A stretch of DNA of 9,782 nt from Candidatus Kapaibacterium sp. (lineage in GTDB: Bacteria > Bacteroidota > Ignavibacteria > Kapaibacteriales > UBA961). Made by a program: the position numbers and the translations under genes. The notes beneath the pieces are model-generated. The model worked only from the letters and a program-made list of their open reading frames with translations. It made no database searches and was not told where the DNA came from. The stretch covers positions 1-9,782 of the forward strand of contig JALRFC010000046.1 of the NCBI GenBank assembly GCA_023253875.1, given 5' to 3'. The number at the start of each line of letters is the position of its first letter. The stretch's first letter is position 1. This document shows, piece after piece, positions 1 through 6,053 of the stretch.

Positions 1-86
1 CCATCATCTTTACAACCACTGACGATTGAAGCAAGTCCAATCACCATGAAGCATGCGAGCACAATGCTCATGAGATGCTTTTTCAT
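1..86 (-). CDS. Putative lipoprotein, N-terminal fragment (runs off left edge)
   Basis: Only the first 28 codons are inside the window. The translation starts MKKHLMSIVLACFMVIGLAS and continues IVSGCKDD. It has a basic start, a hydrophobic stretch and a VSGC lipobox with the lipidated cysteine at residue 25, which is a standard type II (lipoprotein) signal peptide. The mature protein would be anchored in an envelope membrane. An AAAGGA Shine-Dalgarno lies about 6-7 nt upstream of the ATG at 86-84, which supports this start. The gene follows atpG in the same direction after a 134-bp gap holding a palindrome and a promoter-like box, so it probably has its own promoter. Nothing can be said about function because the mature domain is outside the window. 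Confidence 0.75.
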   Translation of the reverse strand, partial: MKKHLMSIVLACFMVIGLASIVSGCKDD

Positions 87-105
87 ACAAATTCCTTTTA
101 AAGTG

Positions 106-126
106 TTGTGTAAAATCAATACACAA
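106..126. promoter_or_regulatory. Palindrome upstream of lipoprotein gene, operator-like or 5' UTR hairpin
   Basis: TTGTGTA (106-112), a 7-nt spacer, then TACACAA (120-126) form a perfect 7-bp inverted repeat. It sits 20 nt upstream of the lipoprotein ATG, just ahead of the Shine-Dalgarno. The size and symmetry suit a dimeric regulator site, but it could equally fold as a leader hairpin. The regulator is unknown. Confidence 0.4.
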
Positions 127-131
127 AATTA
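124..131 (-). promoter_or_regulatory. Possible -7 promoter box (TAATTTTG)
   Basis: On the minus strand, 131-124 reads TAATTTTG, an exact match to the TAnnTTTG -7 element of Bacteroidota primary sigma factors. No TTTG -33 element is visible at the usual spacing, so this is half a promoter at best. It overlaps one arm of the palindrome at 106-126, as an operator over a transcription start would. Confidence 0.25.
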
Positions 132-141
132 CCGCTATAAG

Positions 142-157
142 TATGCCTGATGGCATA
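142..157. terminator. Small hairpin between atpG and the lipoprotein gene
   Basis: TATGCC (142-147), loop TGAT, GGCATA (152-157) form a perfect 6-bp stem with a tetraloop, 64 bp past the atpG stop. On the minus strand the U-run lies before rather than after the stem, so it is not a classical intrinsic terminator. It may mark the 3' end of the atp transcript or act as a processing barrier. Confidence 0.3.
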
Positions 158-220
158 AAAAAGGACTAAAGAATGTTAAAAAGTGTGAATTTTTATGGAA
201 ATACCACTTCTTTCTTCGTT

Positions 221-1099
221 TTAGGCCTTTAATGCTTCTGCTCCACCGACGATTTCGAGCATTTCGGTCGTGATGGATGCTTGGCGCGCTTTATTATATG
301 ACAATTGCAAGGAACGAATGAGATCGCGAGCATTTGTCGTGGCGCTTTCCATTGCCATCATTCTTGCTGCTTGTTCAGCTGCATTGGATTCGAGAAGTCC
401 TTTCCATACAAGTGTATTCACAAATTTAGGAAGTATAGAATCCATGATATCACTGCGACTAGGTTCGAAGAGATAATCATTATTTGTTGCTGATTCATTA
501 GCCACAGATTCAACAGGCAATAATTGTTTGCACGTTGTTTCCTGCTTGATGATTGACTTAAACTCATTATTGAAAATCATCACGCGATCAAATTCTTCAT
601 TGATGAATCCATTTGCGACAATACCGGCAATTTCAGATGCGGTTGAGAATTTCAATTGCGCAAAGACTTCAGGATATGATGCTATGACCGTATGGGTACT
701 CTTTGCAAAAAACTGAGTGGATCGTCTGCCAACGGCAATGACGCTTACTTTTGCCTGAGGGAATTCTGTGGGAATTGTCTGTTCAATATATTGCTGAGCC
801 ATGCGCAATACATTAGTATTGAAACTGCCACAAAGACCTCTATCAGAGGAAATCACGATAATCGCAATATGTTTGATGACTTCAGGTTTGCGAAGCAAAG
901 GGTGGAAATAATCTTCTGAAGCAGAGCCGGCCAAATTTGACAGTACTTCGGAAAATTTTTCAGTATATGGTCTTGTTGATATAATCGCTTCCTGTGCTCT
1001 GCGCAATTTCGCTGCTGCAACCATGCGCATTGCAGAGGTAATCTTTGCCGTATTTTTCACGGCGGTGATGCGATTGCGTATATCTCTCAGTGTTGCCAT
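221..1099 (-). CDS. atpG: F-type ATP synthase gamma subunit
   Basis: Gamma is the central rotor shaft of F1 and couples c-ring rotation to catalysis at the alpha/beta interfaces. The 292-residue protein matches the family length (E. coli 287). Both ends are diagnostic: the N-terminal coiled-coil helix begins MATLRDIRNRITAVKNTAKI and continues TSAMRMVAAAKLRRAQ; the C-terminal helix has RQASIT, then EIVGGAEAL. These two helices form the shaft; the middle (roughly residues 75-210) is the Rossmann-like globular part, with SSDRGLCGSFN near residues 84-94. The start is the ATG at 1099-1097, with no strong Shine-Dalgarno. It lies 24 nt after the hldD stop, so translation may be coupled. Gamma normally follows alpha directly; here hldD separates them. 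No atpD or atpC follows. Confidence 0.97.
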   Translation of the reverse strand: MATLRDIRNRITAVKNTAKITSAMRMVAAAKLRRAQEAIISTRPYTEKFSEVLSNLAGSASEDYFHPLLRKPEVIKHIAIIVISSDRGLCGSFNTNVLRMAQQYIEQTIPTEFPQAKVSVIAVGRRSTQFFAKSTHTVIASYPEVFAQLKFSTASEIAGIVANGFINEEFDRVMIFNNEFKSIIKQETTCKQLLPVESVANESATNNDYLFEPSRSDIMDSILPKFVNTLVWKGLLESNAAEQAARMMAMESATTNARDLIRSLQLSYNKARQASITTEMLEIVGGAEALKA

Positions 1100-1123
1100 T
1101 TCTATGCTTCAAAAAGTGTTGTG

Positions 1124-2095
1124 TCAATAATATCGTTGTTTGGAATCTTGTAAATGATTAATCACATAATCTGCAATACTGTCTTCCAATTCTAGAAAAT
1201 CATGTGCAGAAGTTGAAGATTGTAATTTCTTCATTTCTGCTTGTGTATAGTATTGATATTGTCCTTTAAGTGAATCAGGCATGGACACATATCGAATATC
1301 AGGTTCTTTACCGAGTGCTTTGAAAACGGAATATGCTACATCATTCCACATGCGAGCTTTACCTGTTCCAAGATTCACAATGCCTCTGGGTGATTTCTCA
1401 TTTAACATCTTCCACATCACCTCGCATGCATCTTTAACATAAATGAAATCACGCATTTGTCCACCATCGGAATATTCAGAGATATCAGATGCAAACAATG
1501 AGATATGTCCTTGCGCAATTACTTGCTTCCATGATTTATAAATCATACTGGCCATATCACCTTTATGATACTCATTTGGTCCAAACACATTGAAGAATTT
1601 GATTCCGATGGCAGATGAATCATAGCCATTGATAATCATCCATTCATCAAACATTTGTTTGGAATATCCATACATATTCAAAGGACGAAGACCTATCGAA
1701 GAAGCATCATCATAACCTTGCTCTCCACCACCATATGTGGCAGCACTGCTGGCATAGATGAATGGGATATCATGTGCCATTGCAAATTGTGCCATGGCCA
1801 TGCTATACCGATAATTGTTTTCAAGAAGATATTCCGCATTGCGCTCGGTTGTGGATGAACATGCACCCAAGTGTATCAATGCTGTAATATCACTCGCATC
1901 ATATTGTCCTTCAGAGCATTTTCTTTTGAACACCTCGGGATGCTCTATTCCTCGAAACCTCTTAGTGACAAGATTATTCCAACGATCATCTTGCTCCAAT
2001 GAATCAATGATCAGGATATCTGAATATCCTTTTTCATTGAGCGTTTTCACGAAACAACTGCCGATAAATCCGGCTGCTCCTGTGACTGCAATCAT
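1124..2095 (-). CDS. hldD: ADP-L-glycero-D-manno-heptose 6-epimerase
   Basis: This extended short-chain dehydrogenase family enzyme converts ADP-D-glycero- to ADP-L-glycero-beta-D-manno-heptose, the last step in making the heptose donor for LPS inner core. Counting from the ATG at 2095, the NADP-binding motif is TGAAGFIG (residues 5-12). HLGACSSTTE (75-84) and YASSAATYGG (114-123) are HldD signatures. The catalytic YxxxK is Y142/K146, and YHKGDMAS carries the second active-site lysine, K178. Length is 323 aa (E. coli 310). An in-frame TTG at 2101 also exists, but an AGGAAA Shine-Dalgarno 8 nt before the ATG favours 2095. The gene sits 20 nt after atpA and 24 nt before atpG, clearly within that transcription unit although unrelated to ATP synthesis. 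Sampled lines look more AT-rich than atpA. Confidence 0.95.
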   Translation of the reverse strand: MIAVTGAAGFIGSCFVKTLNEKGYSDILIIDSLEQDDRWNNLVTKRFRGIEHPEVFKRKCSEGQYDASDITALIHLGACSSTTERNAEYLLENNYRYSMAMAQFAMAHDIPFIYASSAATYGGGEQGYDDASSIGLRPLNMYGYSKQMFDEWMIINGYDSSAIGIKFFNVFGPNEYHKGDMASMIYKSWKQVIAQGHISLFASDISEYSDGGQMRDFIYVKDACEVMWKMLNEKSPRGIVNLGTGKARMWNDVAYSVFKALGKEPDIRYVSMPDSLKGQYQYYTQAEMKKLQSSTSAHDFLELEDSIADYVINHLQDSKQRYY

Positions 2096-2115
2096 GAACA
2101 AGATTTCCTATAATA

Positions 2116-3675
2116 TCAATTGATTCCGCGAATCGCCTTGAATCGTTCTGTGAATGAAGTAAGTACTTCATTCAATTCTTTCTTAATTGGATCTGTAAGA
2201 TCTTTGACTTCGACAATTGAGAAGAGCAGAGCTTTATGTTTTGTTTCCATGAGCTCTAGGAATTCAATTTCGAATTCACGGCAATTCTCAACAGGAATTT
2301 CATCGAGATATCCATTTGTCGCGGCAAATACGAGTGCGATTTGTCGTTCAAGTGAAACCGGTGAATATTGCTGTTGTTTCAAAATCTCAGTCAATCTTGC
2401 ACCGCGACGTAATTGTTGCATCGTGGATTTATCAAGGTCTGATCCAAACTTCGCAAATGCTTCCAATTCACGGAACATCGCAAGTTCCAATTTCAATGGA
2501 CCTGCAACGCGCTTCATGGCTTTGATCTGAGCATTACCACCCACACGAGATACAGAAATACCAACATTCAAAGCAGGACGAACACCCGCATTAAACAAAT
2601 TGGATTCAAGATAAATCTGACCATCAGTGATGGAGATAACATTCGTTGGGATATATGCTGATACGTCACCTGCTTGTGTTTCAATCACTGGAAGCGCAGT
2701 CATGGAACCACCACCAAGTGATTCACTGAGCTTGGCTGCACGTTCGAGCAAGCGGCTATGGAGATAGAAAATATCTCCGGGATATGCCTCACGTCCCGGT
2801 GGACGACGAAGGAGCAATGATACTTGACGATATGCAGCTGCTTGTTTTGTCAAATCATCATAAATCACAAGGGAGTGACGACCTGAATCACGGAAGAATT
2901 CACCCATTGAAGCACCGCAATATGGAGCGATGAATTGCAATGGTGCAGGATCAGCAGCATTCGCGGCAACGATGATTGTATAATCCATCGCGCCGTGTTT
3001 TTCCAAAGTTGAAACAACATTGGCAACGGTTGATCCCTTTTGTCCGATCGCTACATAAATACAGTATACAGGATTGATACCTAGTTTCTTGGCTTCTTCT
3101 GTATGAGTATATTTTTGATTGATGATAGTATCGAGTGCCACAACAGTCTTACCTGTCTGACGATCACCAATGATCAATTCGCGTTGACCACGACCGATTG
3201 GAATCAAAGCATCAATTGCCTTGAGACCTGTCTGCAATGGCTCGGTAACCGGCTGACGCTCAATTACACCCAATGCCTTACGCTCGATAGGCAATGTGTG
3301 ATTCGTCAAAACGGGACCTTTACCATCGATGGGAACGCCCAAAGGATTTACCACGCGTCCGAGCAATGCTTCACCAACGGGAACAGAAGCGATTTTGCCG
3401 GTACGGCGCACTGTATCACCTTCTTTTACGAGGCGATCATCTCCAAAGAGAATCACACCCACATTGTCTTCTTCAAGATTGAGCACCATGCCCATGACAC
3501 CATTTGGGAATTCAACCAATTCCGATGCCTGAACTTTTGTCAATCCATAAACGCGAGCAACACCGTCACCCACTTGAAGAACTGTCCCGACCTCATAGAT
3601 GTCGGCTTCATTCTCGAAGCCGGAAAGCTGTCGGCGTAAAATAGCGGAGATCTCTTCGGGTCGAACTTCTGCCAT
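2116..3675 (-). CDS. atpA: F-type ATP synthase alpha subunit
   Basis: Alpha is the non-catalytic nucleotide-binding subunit of the F1 alpha3beta3 hexamer. The 519-residue protein (E. coli 513) starts MAEVRPEEISAILRRQL, a typical alpha N-terminus that contacts delta. It shows the beta-barrel domain (DGVARVYGL), Walker A GDRQTGKT (residues 170-177), Walker B LVIYDD (269-274), and the SVSRVGG signature with the arginine finger at R377. No core residue appears missing. An in-frame TTG lies two codons upstream at 3681, but the ATG at 3675 is 9 nt after AGGT and gives the family N-terminus. The upstream neighbour is an outer-membrane protein gene (44 nt away) rather than atpH, and hldD follows after 20 nt. 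Confidence 0.98.
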   Translation of the reverse strand: MAEVRPEEISAILRRQLSGFENEADIYEVGTVLQVGDGVARVYGLTKVQASELVEFPNGVMGMVLNLEEDNVGVILFGDDRLVKEGDTVRRTGKIASVPVGEALLGRVVNPLGVPIDGKGPVLTNHTLPIERKALGVIERQPVTEPLQTGLKAIDALIPIGRGQRELIIGDRQTGKTVVALDTIINQKYTHTEEAKKLGINPVYCIYVAIGQKGSTVANVVSTLEKHGAMDYTIIVAANAADPAPLQFIAPYCGASMGEFFRDSGRHSLVIYDDLTKQAAAYRQVSLLLRRPPGREAYPGDIFYLHSRLLERAAKLSESLGGGSMTALPVIETQAGDVSAYIPTNVISITDGQIYLESNLFNAGVRPALNVGISVSRVGGNAQIKAMKRVAGPLKLELAMFRELEAFAKFGSDLDKSTMQQLRRGARLTEILKQQQYSPVSLERQIALVFAATNGYLDEIPVENCREFEIEFLELMETKHKALLFSIVEVKDLTDPIKKELNEVLTSFTERFKAIRGIN

Positions 3676-3719
3676 GATCAATCTACCTGTGTATTATTCA
3701 AAGAAAAATAAATGTTCAA

Positions 3720-4523
3720 TTAAAATCTGAATGCAATGCCGGCCTGCACAAATAGCATGTCTGTTCCTGCATTCTCATAACTTTCATACATCGTCGTGCC
3801 GGTTTGATCAACATCAATCACTTTCTGATAATCGGATGGCAATCCATAATTATATCGAGCTTTGATGTCAAGCAAAATACTGCTCGCCTTATTTGGCAAT
3901 GTGATATTCTCTACGAGTTTGATCATCATGCCGGCGCCGATGCCGTATTTCCAAAAGACGGAGCGATTCGAATAAATCTCTGTAGTCCGAGTTTCCGTAA
4001 CATTTTGTCCATCTCGACGAACGATCTCGCGATACTCACCATCGGTTGTAGCACTATAGATATTCATACCACCGGTGATTTCAGCATATGGGAAAACCCA
4101 TTGAGCGACATTGAATTGTAAACGAGCGAACAAATCAATAGGAACTACTGTATTTGCATAGACATAATCATCATAGCGTTGATAATATATCGCTGGTCGC
4201 CTTTTTCTGTCAAGCGTCACATAACCAAGATCCATACCCAATACCAAGGAGGCATTGAAATCAGTATATCTCTTGGGAAGAATCGGTTCAAAGGAATATC
4301 CTCCACCCATGATGAAGGCAAATCCTCCCGTTCCGATATTACTCTGGAATTCTCCTTGCGGATTTCCGGAGCCCATGGACATATAAAATAGTCCATTTCG
4401 TGGCTTTAATTTCAGAGACTGAATCGCTTGAGCATCATCTGACTGACCCGTTCCACCGGCTTGACCAAAAAGACTGAAGGTAGTCATCAAAACGAACAAT
4501 ATGACAATGCAAAGTGATGTCAT
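3720..4523 (-). CDS. Outer-membrane beta-barrel protein embedded in the atp operon
   Basis: Not recognised as a named family. The 267-residue protein opens with a signal peptide (MTSLCIVILFVLMTTFSLFG, likely cleaved around residues 19-23). The rest alternates short amphipathic beta-strands with polar turns rich in Tyr, Gly and Asn, and it ends in IAFRF. A C-terminal aromatic residue on the last strand is the usual signal for outer-membrane insertion by BamA. Length fits a small barrel of roughly 8-10 strands, like the OmpA/OmpW-type 'outer membrane beta-barrel' families. AGGGA about 8-9 nt upstream supports the ATG at 4523; an in-frame TTG at 4526 is less likely. It lies 27 nt after atpH and 44 nt before atpA with no terminator seen, so it is probably co-transcribed. 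Any role in ATP synthase function is unknown and should not be assumed. Confidence 0.8.
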   Translation of the reverse strand: MTSLCIVILFVLMTTFSLFGQAGGTGQSDDAQAIQSLKLKPRNGLFYMSMGSGNPQGEFQSNIGTGGFAFIMGGGYSFEPILPKRYTDFNASLVLGMDLGYVTLDRKRRPAIYYQRYDDYVYANTVVPIDLFARLQFNVAQWVFPYAEITGGMNIYSATTDGEYREIVRRDGQNVTETRTTEIYSNRSVFWKYGIGAGMMIKLVENITLPNKASSILLDIKARYNYGLPSDYQKVIDVDQTGTTMYESYENAGTDMLFVQAGIAFRF

Positions 4524-4550
4524 CAAGTTTATCCCTGAAAGATCAAAAGC

Positions 4551-5111
4551 TCAAGCCATTGAATGCGCGGCTGAGCCTGTGAGTTCGCGATATAAAATGT
4601 CAAGCTGATGTCTCAATGATGCATCAATCATTGTATCAGCAATACGAATCGTGATTCCACCTTTGAGAGTGGTATCAACAGAAAATGTAGGCAATACTGT
4701 TTTACCTGTTCTTTTTGCAATTGAATCAATCAATGATGCGCGTAATGCTTCATCAATGTCCACTGCTGTTGCAAAGTGAACCGGGATCAATTGCTTTTCT
4801 TCATTATACAATTCTGTAAATGAAGCATAGATATCAGGAAGTATTGATTCTCTGTGCTTTTCAGCCAGAAGAATAAGAAAGTTCATCATGAGTTGCGATA
4901 TGCTAGATGCAAACATCTCTTTGAAGATGCTGACTTTGGCATTATGTCTGATAACAGGGCTATTCAATAATGCCACAAATTCATCTGATGATTTCACAGC
5001 ATTCATGATGACTTGAAAATCTTTCGACATTGTTTCCAATGTTCCATCAGCTTTTGCTTGATTCATCAATGCAGAAGCATAGCGATACGCAATACGTGTA
5101 GAAGATGCCAT
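4551..5111 (-). CDS. atpH: F-type ATP synthase delta subunit
   Basis: Delta caps the F1 hexamer and ties it to the peripheral stalk b subunits (the OSCP role). The 186-residue protein is close to the family length (E. coli 177). RIAYRYASALMNQA near the N-terminus is the typical start of the helical bundle that binds alpha. The C-terminal GGITIRIADTMIDASLRHQL (residues 150-169) is the family signature that precedes the b-binding end. The ATG at 5111 lies 14 nt after the atpF stop, with no strong Shine-Dalgarno, suggesting coupling to atpF. Directly downstream, where atpA is expected, comes the barrel protein gene. Confidence 0.95.
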   Translation of the reverse strand: MASSTRIAYRYASALMNQAKADGTLETMSKDFQVIMNAVKSSDEFVALLNSPVIRHNAKVSIFKEMFASSISQLMMNFLILLAEKHRESILPDIYASFTELYNEEKQLIPVHFATAVDIDEALRASLIDSIAKRTGKTVLPTFSVDTTLKGGITIRIADTMIDASLRHQLDILYRELTGSAAHSMA

Positions 5112-5125
5112 TGTGTGATTTCTTA

Positions 5126-5620
5126 TTAGTTATTCGACAATTCATTCACTGTGGCATCGATGAGAGAACGATGCTGTTCGGCATTAATCACTTTTCCGAT
5201 GACTTTATCAGTTGCTTGAACAATCAATGTTGCCATTTCAGTACGCAATGATTGAAGTGCAACTTCTTTTTCACGTGCAATTTCACGCAATGCTTCTTCA
5301 AGCTTGGTCTGCTTAATGCGCTCTGCTTCTTCTGAAGCATGTCGAATAATGGACTCTGCTTGATTCTTGCCTTCTTTCAACATATCCATGACCTCATTCT
5401 GTGCCTTGGATAATTTCTCACGACTCTCCTGCATGGATTTTTGAGCCAATTCATTGGCTTGTTCAGCCTGATCTATGGAATCATTGATTCTCTGTTCACG
5501 AGCTTCCAATGCTGCTAGCATTGGCTTAAACCCAAACTTCCCAAGAAGTAAAAAGAACAAGAAAAAATTGATGAGCGTCCAAATCAACAATCCGGGATTT
5601 ACACTAAGCAAAGCGTCCAT
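5126..5620 (-). CDS. atpF: F-type ATP synthase b subunit
   Basis: Subunit b forms the peripheral stalk that stops the F1 hexamer from rotating. The 164-residue protein has one N-terminal membrane helix (about residues 9-30, within NPGLLIWTLINFFLFFLLLG). A long charged coiled coil follows (about 35-140, from LEAREQRINDSIDQAEQANE), and a short delta-binding end closes it. Length is near E. coli b (156). Only one b-type gene is seen, so the stalk is presumably a homodimer. There is no clear Shine-Dalgarno before the ATG at 5620. The 114-nt gap from atpE, much longer than elsewhere in the cluster, holds two strong hairpins that may set atpF expression below atpE. Confidence 0.95.
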   Translation of the reverse strand: MDALLSVNPGLLIWTLINFFLFFLLLGKFGFKPMLAALEAREQRINDSIDQAEQANELAQKSMQESREKLSKAQNEVMDMLKEGKNQAESIIRHASEEAERIKQTKLEEALREIAREKEVALQSLRTEMATLIVQATDKVIGKVINAEQHRSLIDATVNELSNN

Positions 5621-5646
5621 TTCAGTATACTTTATCGTGAGTAAAT

Positions 5647-5666
5647 GTTTTGTCTCAGGACAAAAC
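5647..5666. repeat. Perfect 8-bp hairpin between atpE and atpF
   Basis: GTTTTGTC (5647-5654), a 4-nt loop, then GACAAAAC (5659-5666). It lies 26 nt upstream of the atpF start and has no U-run on the minus strand, so it is an RNA processing or stability element rather than an obvious terminator. Confidence 0.6.
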
Positions 5667-5683
5667 GAATATTGTTAATACAT

Positions 5684-5709
5684 GGCAGTCCCACCAAAGC
5701 AGGACTGCC
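5684..5709. repeat. Perfect 8-bp GC-rich hairpin downstream of atpE
   Basis: GGCAGTCC (5684-5691), a 10-nt loop, then GGACTGCC (5702-5709), 25 bp past the atpE stop. No U-tract follows on the minus strand. Such 3' hairpins commonly block 3'-to-5' exonucleases and stabilise the upstream message; a role in partial termination or attenuation is also possible. Its GGCAG/CTGCC core recurs in the hairpin at 6030-6047 on the other side of atpE. Confidence 0.65.
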
Positions 5710-5734
5710 TTTGCAATTTCAATTCTCGAACAAA

Positions 5735-5962
5735 TTATTTTGTTGCGAGAAGAATACAAATGATACATGCCAAAAGAGCAACACCTTCGATAAGAGCCGC
5801 ACCGATAATCATCGTTGTACGTGCATCTTTTGCTGTCTCCGGTTGACGAGCGCCTGCTTCAAGAGCTGCCGCTACGAGAGGTCCGATACCGGTACCTACG
5901 CCGAATACAGTGATACCTACGCCCAAACCGGCAGCGAGCCATGCAAGTGCTTTTGCTTCCAT
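5735..5962 (-). CDS. atpE: F-type ATP synthase c subunit
   Basis: Subunit c builds the rotating ring that carries ions through the membrane. The 75-residue protein is two membrane helices joined by the polar loop ARQPE (residues 38-42). Helix 1 has the glycine-rich packing motif (GLGVG, GVGTGIG), and helix 2 has the ion-binding carboxylate E59 in IIGAALIEGVALL. The extra sodium ligands of Na+-type rings are absent: the Gln position is I26 and the Glu-Ser-Thr triplet is E-G-V. A proton ring is therefore inferred. The reading frame is open upstream to an ATG at 6022, but the ATG at 5962 gives a normal c subunit and has GGAG 6 nt before it. Hairpins flank the cistron on both sides. Confidence 0.97.
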   Translation of the reverse strand: MEAKALAWLAAGLGVGITVFGVGTGIGPLVAAALEAGARQPETAKDARTTMIIGAALIEGVALLACIICILLATK

Positions 5963-6010
5963 TGTTTTCTCCAAAAAAAAGTTGGTACAGTAAAAAAAAC
6001 CAAAAAGGTT
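5963..6010 (-). promoter_or_regulatory. U-rich translation initiation region of atpE
   Basis: Upstream of the atpE ATG the minus strand has GGAG (5972-5969) spaced 6 nt from the start, directly preceded by a T8 tract (5980-5973). A second T8 tract lies at 5999-5992. The second tract follows a tiny 4-bp hairpin, AACC-TTTTT-GGTT (6010-5998), which could also act as a pause or weak terminator. E. coli atpE is known to use a U-rich enhancer before its Shine-Dalgarno to raise c-subunit synthesis; similar use here is inference. Confidence 0.5.
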
Positions 6011-6029
6011 AATACAATTCAATAGGAAA

Positions 6030-6047
6030 TGGCAGATTCAACTGCCA
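6030..6047. repeat. 6-bp hairpin between atpB and atpE
   Basis: TGGCAG (6030-6035), a 6-nt loop, then CTGCCA (6042-6047), starting 7 bp after the atpB stop. On the minus strand only TTT follows. It shares its GGCAG/CTGCC stem with the hairpin downstream of atpE, so the two could also pair with each other in place of folding locally. Confidence 0.5.
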
Positions 6048-6053
6048 CATTCA

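Noticed and set aside
181..209. Possible atpG terminator: AAGTG (181-185) with CACTT (205-209) and a U-run on the minus strand
   Set aside because: Only five Watson-Crick pairs plus a weak A/U base around a 19-nt loop; too unstable to call an intrinsic terminator.
2096..2101. TTG start for hldD (likewise TTG at 3681 for atpA and 4526 for the barrel gene)
   Set aside because: Each TTG lies one or two codons before an ATG. Shine-Dalgarno spacing and family N-termini favour the ATG in all three; the repeated TTG looks coincidental.
3103..3639. 178-codon open frame on the plus strand
   Set aside because: It lies wholly antisense to atpA, whose protein is unmistakable; the translation has no recognisable domain or plausible ribosome binding site. 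Other plus-strand frames across the window are the same kind of shadow.
5963..6022. N-terminal extension of atpE to an ATG at 6022
   Set aside because: It would add 20 residues foreign to c subunits, encoded partly by the poly-T leader, while the ATG at 5962 has GGAG at ideal spacing and gives a normal 75-residue c subunit.
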